Part shown: one piece after another, positions 51,891-61,042 of the stretch | Layout of the letters: each line of letters opens with the position of its first letter | Position numbering within the stretch: position 1 is the first letter of the stretch | From: an uncultured Phycisphaerae bacterium | Lineage (GTDB): Bacteria > Planctomycetota > Phycisphaerae > UBA1845 > Fen-1342 | Length of the DNA stretch: 64,000 bases | Direction of reading: 5' to 3' | NCBI GenBank assembly: GCA_937928595.1 | Contig: CALGJV010000002.1 | Coordinates: 30,755-94,754 of the forward strand | Translations under genes and position numbers: made by a program | The notes under the pieces: generated by a model | What the model saw: only the letters and a program-made list of their open reading frames with translations | Databases searched by the model: none | Told to the model about the DNA's origin: nothing

Positions 51891-54800
51891 TCAGGACGGC
51901 CCCGCGGGCAGGGAGAAGGTGAACGTGGTCTCGCTTGCGGGGGTGTCCTCCAGCCAGAGGCGGCCGTCATGGGCTTCGATGATCGACCGCGACATCGACA
52001 GGCCGATCCCGAGCCCGTTCGGCTTCGTGGTGCAGAACGCCGTGAACAATCCCGGGCGGACCGTCGGACTCACCCCCGGCCCGCGGTCGGTCACGCTGAC
52101 GCGGACGTCGGTCGGCGTCGGGGCGTGGATCCGGACCGTGACGCGCCGCTTCTCCGGCGGGAGTCCCTCGACGGCCTCCATCGAGTTCTGGAGGAGGTTG
52201 ATCAGGACCTGTTCGATCTGGATGGGATCGACGGTGACCAGCGGCAACCCGTCCACGGCGCAAACGTCGATCTCTGTGCGTTTCGCGCGACTGAGCGGCT
52301 CGGCCAGCCGCACCGCTTCCGCGACGAGTTCCGCCAGTTGCTGTGGCGTGCGCCGCGGCTCGGCCCGACGGACGAAGTCCTTGAGACGCCGGATGATCTC
52401 CGCGGCCCGTTCGGACTGCGCCGCGATTCGTTCCAGCACCGCCTGGGTCTGCTCGGGGTTCCAGCCGCCGGTCTCCAGGCGGGCCAGGGCCCCCTTGGCG
52501 TAATACAGGATCGCGGACACGGGCTGGGCCAGGTCGTGCGCGATACCCGTGGCGAGCTCCCCGACGACCGAGACGCGGCCCACGTGCGCCAACTGATCCA
52601 GATGCTGGCGCTCCTTCGCGGCAGCCGCCTTGCGCTCCGTCGCGTCCAGCGCGACCCCGAGAGCGGCCGGCTGACCGTCGAGTTCGATGCGCGCGACGGA
52701 GCAATCCAGCCAGCGGTCGGTGCCGTCCGGCCGCTGGATGCGAAGCTCATATCGATTCGGTTCTGGCTGGCCGCCGTGGCGTGCGCGGATGCGGGCACGG
52801 ATCATCGCGCGCGACTCCGGGGGGGCGAGCTCCCACGGCGGCGTTCGCAGAACCTCGTCGAGCGAACGGCCGACCAGTTGGGCGGTCATGCTGTTGGCGA
52901 AGCGGACGCGCTCGCCTTGGAGTACGACGATGGCCGCGGGCACGGTCTCGGCGAGCGTGCGGAACATCTGCTCGCTGGCGCGCAGGTCGGCGCGGGCGCG
53001 CACGCTGCTCAGGATGATGCCGATGTGTGCGCCGATGGCTTCGAGCATGTGGCGGGCCGTGGGTGACCAGTCGTCGGCCACGCGCGAGGCGACCGCGAGC
53101 GCCGCGACCAGGCGCCTGTCGGCGAACACCGGAATGCTCGCTGTGCAGCGGAGACCCTCGCGTTCGATGTGCGCGCGGCGAAGATCCGGATGGCCCGCCG
53201 GGAGGTAGAGCGGCCGCCGGCGACCCACGAGCCGGGCCTCGCGCATGTCGGGCGTCAGGAGCGCGACGCTGGCGGCGAAGCCGGCCGACACGTTGCGGTG
53301 GCAGGCCAGCGAGAGCCGTTCGGTCGCCGGGTCGGCGAGGTACACGCCGCCGCAGTCCACGCCCTCGATCGCCAGCGCCGCAGCCAGCAACCGGTCCAGG
53401 GCCTCGGGCAGGTCGCTGACGCTGCTGAGTTCCAGCGAAAGGTCGCGCTGGAGGCGGAGGACCTGCTCAAGTTCGACGCGCGCGCTGATGTCGCGCACCG
53501 CCTCGATCGTGACGGTGTTCCCGCCCAACTGCACGCGGCTCAGCGTCACGTCGACCGGGAACACGGTGCCGTCCCGCCGACGGTGATACACGAGGGGGGC
53601 GGCGGAGGTGCCGTCCGGCGGTGATGGGCGGCGCGGCGGCGTCTCCAGGTCCCGCCGCGACAGCTTCAGGAATTCGCTGCGTTTCCAGCCGTACACATGC
53701 GTCACGGCAGGATTGGCGTCCAGCATGCGGCCCGTCGCCGGGTCAACCACGTACACGGGTACGGGGATGCCCTCGAACAGGGCCCGGTAGCGCGCCTCGC
53801 TCTCGCGCAGCTCGGCCTCGGTTTGGATGCGACGTGTGAGCTCCTCCTGCAACTGCGCGTTGAGGGAGACCAACTGGGCGGTGCGCTCGCGAACCCGCTC
53901 TTCGAGCTCCGCGCGGTAACGCTCCAGCTCGATTTCCGCCTCCTTGCGGGCCGTGATGTCGGTGGCGATGCAGGTGTAGCCGACGACGCAATCGTGCTGG
54001 CGGAACAGTCCCAGCCGGCAGGCGTACCAAGCCCGGGAACCGTCCGGGCGCAGGCCGGCCATTTCAAACTCCGCGAACGCCCCGGTGCGACGGACCTGCT
54101 CCAGGCACGCCTCAATACGCGGGGCGAACTCCGGCAGCGCGTGGAGCGTCAGGTGCGTGCCGAGGTTGTCCTCAACCTGTATGCCCGGGCTGGCCCGGTT
54201 CAGGTAGCGGATCGTGCCGTCCAGGTCGAGCAGCATGATGAAGTCCGGCGCGGTGGCGACCAGCGACCGCCAGCGCTCCTCGGAGGCCTGCAGCTCGGCG
54301 GTGCGCGCGGCCACGCGGGCCTCGAGCTCGTCGCGGGCACGCCGCAGCGCCGCCTGGGCCTCACGGCGCTCGGCCAGCTCGGCTTCGAGCCGCGCGTTCA
54401 CCTCCACCAGTTCGCGCGTCCGTTCCGCGACCCGCTGCTCGAGGGCCTGCCGATAGCGCTCCAGTTCCAGCTCGGCCAGCTTCTGCTCGTGAATGTCGCG
54501 GCCGACGCAGACGACCCCGGTCACGCGCCCCTCGGCGTCGAGAACCGCTTTGTTGTGCCAAGCCTGCCACCGCCAGCCGTGCCGCGTGAGCGCCCGCTCG
54601 ACGACCTCGCCGGTGTAAGGCGGCACCAGCGTCCGGCTCCAACCCTCCGCTACCGCGCCGCGGTCCTCCTCGTGAATCAGGGGCATGAACGGCCGCCCGA
54701 TCAGGTCCGCTTCCGCCACGCCGAACGTATCGCAGTAAGACGGGCTGACGAACAGCAACCGCCCGCTCGCATCCGTGCGGCAGATCATGTCGGTCTGGTG

Positions 54801-55934
54801 CTCGACGAGCAGTCGGTACTGAGCCTCGCTGGCCCGCAGCGCGGCCTCCGCGCGACGCCGCTCGGTCAGGTCCTGCACGATGATCAGGGCTTCGTCCGGT
54901 GCACACCGGGCCGTGCGAGCCTCGAACACGCGGTTCTGGTCGCCATCGGGCAGCTCGTATTCGATCGTCTCGAGGCGCCCCTCGTCCACGGCCGCGCGAA
55001 CGGCCGCCAGGATGCGCTCGGACAGCGCCTCGGGAAGCACCTCCCGCAGGTTCCGCCCGACGCATTCTTGTGGCGTCCCGATCGGCACGAACGCAGGCGC
55101 CGGCTTGAAGCCCAGCAGCAGACCGTCACGTCGCACCCGCAGCAGTGTGTCCGGCAGTGCCTGGAGCAACCCCTCCCGGTACGCGAGCGCTTCGCGCAGT
55201 AGCTCCGTCGCGGTCCGCTGCGCGTGAATCTCGCACACCTGCCCGATCATGTACCGCGGCCGGCCCGCCGCGTCCCGGATCCACACGCGCCGGGAGTTAA
55301 ACCACCGATAAGTGCCGTCGGCGACCCGCACGCGGTACTCGATCTCGCCAACGTTCGCGGTCGGGTTCCGGCCGTCCGGCCCGACCGTGTACGTCGCCTC
55401 GACCAGCGGGCGGTCCTCCGGGTGAATGCAGGCGAGCATGGCCGCGACGCCGCCGCGCTGCAGTTCGGTCGGGTCAAGCCCGCACTGGGCGGTGGCCGCC
55501 GGCGTCGCATAAACGAACTCGCGCGTGTCGAGCCGCACGCAGAACAGCGGGTCACGGGCATGCGCGAGCAACTCGTCGAAGCGCGCAGCGCGCTCCTCCA
55601 GCTCGGCCAGACGGGTGGCCGGATCCGACGCCCCGGCCCGGCCCGCGGCCCCGCAGGCGAGCGTGTCGAAGGCGGCCAGCAGCGCCGGCCGGAGCACGCC
55701 GTCCGCCGCGATTGCATCCCGCAAGCGCACACGACGGCCGCGAGTCAGCGCCGTCAGCGCCGCCGATGCGCCCGCGACCACGCTGCTCGGTGTCGCGCCG
55801 GCGGCCCGCAGGCGCCCCCCCAGAACGCGGGCCTCGGCCGCGTGCTCGTCCGCGGCAGCGCACGCCTGCCGACAAAGCAATTCCGTGTACTCGGCCACCC
55901 AGGGGTCCGAAGGGGGGGGTATGGACCGGTGCAT
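51891..55934 (-). CDS. Multi-PAS sensor histidine kinase (FixL-like)
   Basis: 1347 residues from ATG 55934. No TM segment or signal: cytoplasmic. Order: helical N-terminus, three PAS domains (about 110-490), coiled coil (ELELERYRQALEQRVAERTR), PAS 4 (about 570-690), a second coiled coil, PAS 5 (about 735-860), GAF (about 865-1010: GVDCGGVYLADPATERLSL), PAS 6, then the kinase core. The phospho-His is His1133 in ATGIAHDLAQPVSAI, N-box VLINLLQNSMEAVEG, G-boxes DRGPGVSP and GLGIGLSMSRSIIEAHDG. No haem-binding His is assigned, so the signal is unknown. It heads the six-gene minus-strand run. Confidence 0.93.
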   Translation of the reverse strand: MHRSIPPPSDPWVAEYTELLCRQACAAADEHAAEARVLGGRLRAAGATPSSVVAGASAALTALTRGRRVRLRDAIAADGVLRPALLAAFDTLACGAAGRAGASDPATRLAELEERAARFDELLAHARDPLFCVRLDTREFVYATPAATAQCGLDPTELQRGGVAAMLACIHPEDRPLVEATYTVGPDGRNPTANVGEIEYRVRVADGTYRWFNSRRVWIRDAAGRPRYMIGQVCEIHAQRTATELLREALAYREGLLQALPDTLLRVRRDGLLLGFKPAPAFVPIGTPQECVGRNLREVLPEALSERILAAVRAAVDEGRLETIEYELPDGDQNRVFEARTARCAPDEALIIVQDLTERRRAEAALRASEAQYRLLVEHQTDMICRTDASGRLLFVSPSYCDTFGVAEADLIGRPFMPLIHEEDRGAVAEGWSRTLVPPYTGEVVERALTRHGWRWQAWHNKAVLDAEGRVTGVVCVGRDIHEQKLAELELERYRQALEQRVAERTRELVEVNARLEAELAERREAQAALRRARDELEARVAARTAELQASEERWRSLVATAPDFIMLLDLDGTIRYLNRASPGIQVEDNLGTHLTLHALPEFAPRIEACLEQVRRTGAFAEFEMAGLRPDGSRAWYACRLGLFRQHDCVVGYTCIATDITARKEAEIELERYRAELEERVRERTAQLVSLNAQLQEELTRRIQTEAELRESEARYRALFEGIPVPVYVVDPATGRMLDANPAVTHVYGWKRSEFLKLSRRDLETPPRRPSPPDGTSAAPLVYHRRRDGTVFPVDVTLSRVQLGGNTVTIEAVRDISARVELEQVLRLQRDLSLELSSVSDLPEALDRLLAAALAIEGVDCGGVYLADPATERLSLACHRNVSAGFAASVALLTPDMREARLVGRRRPLYLPAGHPDLRRAHIEREGLRCTASIPVFADRRLVAALAVASRVADDWSPTARHMLEAIGAHIGIILSSVRARADLRASEQMFRTLAETVPAAIVVLQGERVRFANSMTAQLVGRSLDEVLRTPPWELAPPESRAMIRARIRARHGGQPEPNRYELRIQRPDGTDRWLDCSVARIELDGQPAALGVALDATERKAAAAKERQHLDQLAHVGRVSVVGELATGIAHDLAQPVSAILYYAKGALARLETGGWNPEQTQAVLERIAAQSERAAEIIRRLKDFVRRAEPRRTPQQLAELVAEAVRLAEPLSRAKRTEIDVCAVDGLPLVTVDPIQIEQVLINLLQNSMEAVEGLPPEKRRVTVRIHAPTPTDVRVSVTDRGPGVSPTVRPGLFTAFCTTKPNGLGIGLSMSRSIIEAHDGRLWLEDTPASETTFTFSLPAGPS

Positions 55935-56251
55935 ACAGATGTTCCCGTTCCTGTGTGTCCCTGGGCTGGGACGATAACCTGCGCGGGTGGGGACGCCAAG
56001 CCGAAGTTCACTGCCGACGTGGACTTGCGCGAGGGGCCCAAGACGTTCCGTGAAGCCACGGCTGGTTGCCGCTTCGGGTACTGAAACGTTACACTCCATT
56101 TGGGAGAGACGGCGGAGGGTGTCCGGCCGTGAATGCCGGCCGATCGGGAACGCGGCGGCCGGACGCGTATTTCTGCGATCGAGGGTCGACTGTCTGTGGG
56201 CCGCCCCCTGCCCTCGGAGGTCGGGCTGCGTCCCGTGAAGGAGACCTGCCG
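55935..56251. other. Divergent control region between the kinase and zincin-like genes
   Basis: 317 bases. A plausible promoter faces the plus-strand gene (56066-56095), leaving a leader of about 150 bases rich in CCGGCC repeats. No convincing promoter was seen for the kinase; its ATG is preceded by AGGAACGGGAAC. Confidence 0.45.
56066..56095 (+). promoter_or_regulatory. Sigma70-like promoter for the secreted zincin-like gene
   Basis: -35 TTGCCG (56066-56071), 18-base spacer, -10 TACACT (56090-56095). Predicted start near 56102. Confidence 0.45.
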
Positions 56252-58786
56252 ATGCGTATACCCATTCTGCTGAGCGCACCGCTCGTTGTGTCCGCGGCAC
56301 TGGCGCAGTTGCCGACGGCCGACAGCCTCACGGAGAACACCGCGGCCCAGTGGGGCGCGCAGGCCGACGGGGCCTCGGCCGCGGTGTACAACGAAAGCAA
56401 CCCGGCCCGCGTGAAAACGGGGGTCTATTCGGTGCGCTTCGAGACCGACGGCGGCTTCGACACCTGGCTGTGGACGCCGGTGGCGCGGAACGCGAACTGG
56501 GACCTGACCGACATCGCGGCCATCCGGTTGTGGGTGTACGCGGAGAACCCGAGCCCGTACGGGTTTCAGAATGCCTCGCCGTGGGTTCGGCTGGGCTCGA
56601 GCGGCGGCTACTACCAGTACCAGACGTCGACCGACCTGCTCACGGCCGCCATCGGAAACTGGCTCCAGCTCACGATTCCGCTCGCGGGCGACACGGATTG
56701 GCAGCGGACGCAAGTGGGGGCGGTGAGCCTCAGCGACATCGACTACTTCGAGTTTCACGCGGACACGTGGGACTACGGGTTCAAGCTGTGGCTCGACGGT
56801 CTGGAGTTCCGTTACGCATCCGGCGGACTGCCGGCGCCGACAAACTTCCAGGTGACGCCGTTCTACTCGACGGCGCGGGTGACGTGGACCGTGGTGAACG
56901 ATCCGAGCGTGGCGGGGTACGAGATTTACCGACGCACCGCGGCGGGCACGTACGGCGCGCCGGTCAAGCGGGTGCTCATCCGGAACCACTTCACGGACTA
57001 CAACCTGACGCCGGGGCAGACCTACGTGTACAAGTGCGTGGCGATCGACGGCGGGGGCCTGAACGTGAGCCAGTTCACGCCGGAAGTCACCGTCACACTG
57101 GGCACCAACCCGAACGAGTTCTCGCGGCACAAGAATCTCGAGGTGCTGGTGGCCTTCTACCGCGGCGGCTACTCGCAGACCGACGTGCTCCGCATGACGA
57201 ACGGGCTCAAGCAGGGGATGGAGTTCTATTGGCGGACGACGGGCTGCCGGCTGAACTTCGACGTGACCTGGATGTACATCGACCGCGCGCCACCGGGTAA
57301 CGACTGGTGGAACGCGGCGGTGCAGGCCGACCTGCGGAGCCGCGGCGTGCAGAACCACCAGTACGACCTCGCGTACCTGGCCGGACAAAACCTGGCCGGC
57401 TGCTACGGCGGGTACCTCGTGTTCGGCAGCACGTGCGCGTCGCTCGGCACCACGTGCGGCGTGGCGTATCCGGGGAAGGCCTCCAACACCGACTACACGA
57501 TCGCGTGGACCTTCGCGCATGAGATTCACCATGCGCTCGAGCTGATGGAGAACATCACCAGCGGGACGCCCGAGGTGCTCTTCTGCCACTTCCCTTGGAC
57601 GTACCCGGATCCCCTGGGGCCGACCGGCTGGCACATGGACTGGGGGCCGCACTTCGACGGAATCGCCGCCACGAACCGGGAGTACGGCGACAACTGGTGG
57701 ACGTTCCCGGCGCCGTACGACGGCTACCTCGAGTGTGTGGACGCCGACCGCGACGGTCTGCCTGACAGCGACCTGCGCGTGTGGCGCGACGAGCTGCGTT
57801 TCGGCAGCAGCGCCGCCACGCCCGACACCGACGGCGACGGCCTGTCCGACCGCGCGGAGTACAGCGCGTACAACTTCCGCGGGACCTCGCCGACCAACCC
57901 GGACTCGGACGGCGACGGCCTGCCCGACGGCCTCGATCCGTTCCCGCTGTACGTCGCCCGGCCGAGCATCCCGCGTCTCGCGGCGCCGCCGGTGATCGAC
58001 GGCGTGGTCGAGGCGGCCTGGCCGCGCCTGGCCACCGGCTACTACTTCACGCACAACACGACCGATTTCGCGCTGACCACCTACGCGGGGTGGGACGCCG
58101 ACAACCTGTACCTTGCCGTTGCGGCCGGTCGCCAGTTGCGCTTCGCGCTGTCGATCGACGGGAGCGGCGAGGACGGGCGGTTCGAGTCCCCGGTGCGGCA
58201 CACGTCCGGCGCGACCGACACGTACAACTCCGACAACAAGGGCAACCACATCGGCGATTCCTGGGGCGACGGAAACCACATCTACTTCGCCCACGGGCTG
58301 CCCACCGCGCAGGTCTGGGGCCGGGGGACGATCCCCGGCGCCGTGGTCGCCTCGACGACCGGTGGCGGCCTGTACTACACCGAGTTGAAGCTGCCGCGGC
58401 AGCTCCCCGGCGGAGCCGCCTACACGTGGTATCCGCCGAACGCCCCCGTCGTGGACGGGCTGCGGTTGACCCCCGGCCGCATCATCGGACTGAACCTGAC
58501 CGCGTCGAACTACAGCGGTTCGGATGGCAACGAGTACAGCGGGACGTGGACGGGCCTGTTCGAGACGCACTCCTTCGTGGATTTCCGCCTGGGGGTGCCC
58601 GGCGACCTGGATTGCAGCGGCGCTGTCAACTTCGATGACATCGACGCGTTCGTGACGGCGCTCAGCGGGGCGGCGGGCTACTTCGCGCAGTATCCCGGCT
58701 GCGACTGGCTGTTGGCGGACCTGAACGGCGACGGCGCCGTCAACTTCGACGACATCGACCCGTTCGTCGCGGCGCTGGGCGGCTGA
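56252..58786 (+). CDS. Secreted multidomain protein: HExxH motif, FnIII, CBM9-like domain, dockerin-like repeats
   Basis: 844 residues from ATG 56252 (AAGGAG upstream). Signal peptide LLSAPLVVSAALAQ. Domains: jelly-roll-like binding domain (about 25-190), fibronectin type III (about 195-285: PTNFQVTPFYSTARVTW), a central domain (about 290-490) carrying FAHEIHHALELM, an HExxH zinc-protease motif, then calcium-type repeats (DADRDGLPDSDLR, PDTDGDGLSDRAEY, PDSDGDGLPDGLDP), a CBM9/DOMON-like domain (about 570-775: PPVIDGVVEAAWPRL, AGWDADNLYLAVA) and two terminal Ca-loop units (GDLDCSGAVNFDDIDAFV, DLNGDGAVNFDDIDPFV). Likely acts outside the cell on glycosylated or proteinaceous matter. Peptidase activity is inferred only from HExxH. 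Confidence 0.85.
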   Translation: MRIPILLSAPLVVSAALAQLPTADSLTENTAAQWGAQADGASAAVYNESNPARVKTGVYSVRFETDGGFDTWLWTPVARNANWDLTDIAAIRLWVYAENPSPYGFQNASPWVRLGSSGGYYQYQTSTDLLTAAIGNWLQLTIPLAGDTDWQRTQVGAVSLSDIDYFEFHADTWDYGFKLWLDGLEFRYASGGLPAPTNFQVTPFYSTARVTWTVVNDPSVAGYEIYRRTAAGTYGAPVKRVLIRNHFTDYNLTPGQTYVYKCVAIDGGGLNVSQFTPEVTVTLGTNPNEFSRHKNLEVLVAFYRGGYSQTDVLRMTNGLKQGMEFYWRTTGCRLNFDVTWMYIDRAPPGNDWWNAAVQADLRSRGVQNHQYDLAYLAGQNLAGCYGGYLVFGSTCASLGTTCGVAYPGKASNTDYTIAWTFAHEIHHALELMENITSGTPEVLFCHFPWTYPDPLGPTGWHMDWGPHFDGIAATNREYGDNWWTFPAPYDGYLECVDADRDGLPDSDLRVWRDELRFGSSAATPDTDGDGLSDRAEYSAYNFRGTSPTNPDSDGDGLPDGLDPFPLYVARPSIPRLAAPPVIDGVVEAAWPRLATGYYFTHNTTDFALTTYAGWDADNLYLAVAAGRQLRFALSIDGSGEDGRFESPVRHTSGATDTYNSDNKGNHIGDSWGDGNHIYFAHGLPTAQVWGRGTIPGAVVASTTGGGLYYTELKLPRQLPGGAAYTWYPPNAPVVDGLRLTPGRIIGLNLTASNYSGSDGNEYSGTWTGLFETHSFVDFRLGVPGDLDCSGAVNFDDIDAFVTALSGAAGYFAQYPGCDWLLADLNGDGAVNFDDIDPFVAALGG

Positions 58787-58822
58787 CGCGCCGGCCGCGG
58801 CGAAGCCGGAGCGGTCCGGCGG

Positions 58823-60805
58823 CTACTCCTCGCGCGCGGGCTCGGCGGACAGCAGCGCGGCCAGCTCGGCGAGCTTGCGCTCGGCGCTGGTCATGGCGCG
58901 CGGCATGCTCGGCATGCCCTCGCGCGGCGGCGCCTTGGCCGGTGCGGGCGTCTCGAGGGCCGGCGTCGTCGGCGCGCCGCTGCGGGCCTGCCGCCACCAC
59001 CGGTCGACAATCTGCTCGACGTCGCCCTCCGGCGTGCCTTCGCTCCAGAGCTTGAAGAAGTCGACGTCGCCGCTGCGCGGCATGCGCGGCGGGAGATCGA
59101 TCAGCGTGCGCATCGGCATCAGCACCGAATCGCCGATGACGAAACCCTCGCCCGGCCGCATGCTCGGCAGGAGGCCGATCAGGCTGCGGAACTGGTCGCT
59201 GACCACCCGCGCGACGTAGTTCTGGTCGTCCGGGTTGTTCATCCGCATCAGGACCATCGAGTTGCACTGGCTCAGGATGGTCTCGGAGATCTCGCTCGGC
59301 CGCTGCGTCACGATCATCGCCGAGACGCCGTACTTGCGGCCTTCCTTCGCGACCTTCTCAACCGCGTCGCGGGCGAATGTGCTGCGGCCGCGCTCGTTCC
59401 GCGGGAGGTAGTTGTGCGCCTCCTCGAACACCAGCACGAGCGGCTGCCGCACTTCCACCGGCGCCCAGAAGTTGAAGTCGAAGAGCGTCCGCGTGAGGGC
59501 CGCCACGGTGATGTCCACCACGTCGAACGGCAGGCCCGAGAGGTCCACGATCGTCAGGTTCTTCCGCGGCTCCCCGCGGCCGAGCATCTGCCGGATGACG
59601 GCCGCGACGCTGCGGCTGAGCTCGGCCAGATCGGCGTCGGGGCGCAGGTGCTGGGCGAGCTCCGGGTTGCGCTGGGCCTGCTCGAACGGGCGCAGGAGGA
59701 AGTCGTACCGCCGGTCGTTCAGCCGCGTCTCGATCTGGTTCACGATGCCCAGCAGCCGGCCGTAGTACGTCGCGTGCGGCACCTCGCCCTCGGCGTTGCC
59801 CTGGTTGAACTCCATGCGCCGCGTCAGCAGGAGTTCCTCCTGCTCCTTCGCCGGCAGCTGACGGAACGGCAGGCGCGCGAAGGCGTAGTTCTCGGTATTG
59901 AGCACGAAGCGCGCCTCGTTCATGTTCTCCGCGTACGTCTTGAGCTGCTCGATCGAATAGTACACCGGCGTGTCAATGGTGTACTCGTTGAGCAGGCTGA
60001 GCGCTTCGGCCGCCGGACGCTTCAGCTTCTCGAAGGCCGACCGCAGGAACACCTTCTGCGCGTTGAGGTTCAGCGGGTTGTTCGTGTCGAGGAAGACGCG
60101 CTCGAACTCCTCATACCGCAGCATCCAGTAGGGCAGCACGAGGTTGCGGTCCGACAGGTAGGTCACGTTCGGCAGCGGCCGGCCCTGCTCGTCGCTGAAG
60201 GCCGCCGAGTACTCGCCGTGCATATCGAACAACACGACCTGCGTGTGCGGCAGCCGCAGGGCTTCGTGCAGGATCTTCGTCGTCGTCACGCTCTTGCCCG
60301 AGCCGCTGTTGCCCATCACGGCCACATGCTTGGCGAAGAACTCCTTTCCGAGCACGCGCACCTCGAAATCCGTGTCCACCGCGAACCGCCCCATCGAGAA
60401 CGCCTTGCGGTGGCCCTGCGAGCCGGCCAGCCGGTCGAAGCTGCCGAAAATGAGCCGGAAGTCCTCGTCCACGCCGATGCGAACCGGGTCCCCGAGCGTC
60501 GGGTATTCGTTCACGCCGCGGCTGAAGACGCCGTCGCGCACGGTGCCCAGCATCTGCACTGCCATGGAGATGCGCCGCGGCGCCGCCGGATCGGGACCGG
60601 GCTCGATGTCGCCGCGGACACCCACGCGCGTGATGTAACCGATGATCATGCACCCCCCCATCGGGATCGTCACATACGTCCCGAGTCGCCCGACCCGGTA
60701 GATGCGCCCCCGATGCTCGATGTGCAGGTCGCTCACGCCGATCTGCACCTCGACCATGTCTCCATCTACTTCGATGATGTGTCCGATATTGAGGGGGTCG
60801 TGCAT
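58823..60805 (-). CDS. herA: HerA-family ATPase (DUF87, FtsK-HerA superfamily)
   Basis: 660 residues from ATG 60805. N-terminal HAS-barrel (about 1-110: IGHIIEVDGDMVEVQIGV, YVTIPMGGCMIIGYITRVG), then the RecA-like core with Walker A AVMGNSGSGKSVTTTKIL, Walker B LVLVFEEAHNYLP and a Gln sensor in VTQRPSEISETILSQCN. The C-terminal tail is Pro/Ala-rich. HerA forms hexameric DNA pumps, with NurA in end resection in archaea or with nuclease/Sir2 partners in defence; no nurA or defence partner is adjacent here, so a housekeeping role is likelier. Divergent from the DksA-like gene. Confidence 0.92.
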   Translation of the reverse strand: MHDPLNIGHIIEVDGDMVEVQIGVSDLHIEHRGRIYRVGRLGTYVTIPMGGCMIIGYITRVGVRGDIEPGPDPAAPRRISMAVQMLGTVRDGVFSRGVNEYPTLGDPVRIGVDEDFRLIFGSFDRLAGSQGHRKAFSMGRFAVDTDFEVRVLGKEFFAKHVAVMGNSGSGKSVTTTKILHEALRLPHTQVVLFDMHGEYSAAFSDEQGRPLPNVTYLSDRNLVLPYWMLRYEEFERVFLDTNNPLNLNAQKVFLRSAFEKLKRPAAEALSLLNEYTIDTPVYYSIEQLKTYAENMNEARFVLNTENYAFARLPFRQLPAKEQEELLLTRRMEFNQGNAEGEVPHATYYGRLLGIVNQIETRLNDRRYDFLLRPFEQAQRNPELAQHLRPDADLAELSRSVAAVIRQMLGRGEPRKNLTIVDLSGLPFDVVDITVAALTRTLFDFNFWAPVEVRQPLVLVFEEAHNYLPRNERGRSTFARDAVEKVAKEGRKYGVSAMIVTQRPSEISETILSQCNSMVLMRMNNPDDQNYVARVVSDQFRSLIGLLPSMRPGEGFVIGDSVLMPMRTLIDLPPRMPRSGDVDFFKLWSEGTPEGDVEQIVDRWWRQARSGAPTTPALETPAPAKAPPREGMPSMPRAMTSAERKLAELAALLSAEPAREE

Positions 60806-60926
60806 GAGGCTGCTCCGCCGCCGGCGGCCTCCGACTCGCTGGCTGCGGTGTCGCGGCGCCGGTTCGCCGATGGCTCTATCGTCTGTCCGGTCTTGTCGGA
60901 TGATCGCGAGTCGGTCGCCGGCCGCG

Positions 60927-60955
60927 TTGACACCGCCTTGGTACGCGCATATACT
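60927..60955 (+). promoter_or_regulatory. Near-consensus sigma70 promoter for the DksA-like gene
   Basis: -35 TTGACA (60927-60932, consensus), 17-base spacer, -10 TATACT (60950-60955). Start near 60962, leader of about 80 bases. The strongest promoter in the window. Confidence 0.75.
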
Positions 60956-61042
60956 AAATGGGCTTGGGGGTCTGCGAACGGAAGTCCAGACCCCGCAGCG
61001 GTTTGCATCGTTCGACGCGAGGCTCCGCACCGGGAACGTCCC

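Noticed and set aside
58823..60805. HerA as part of an antiphage defence system
   Set aside because: No Sir2, DUF4297, nuclease or NurA gene is next to it; neighbours are a secreted protein and housekeeping genes.
59414..61042. Long upstream extension of the DksA-like frame
   Set aside because: It runs antisense to herA and beyond a near-consensus promoter at 60927-60955, so translation cannot begin there.
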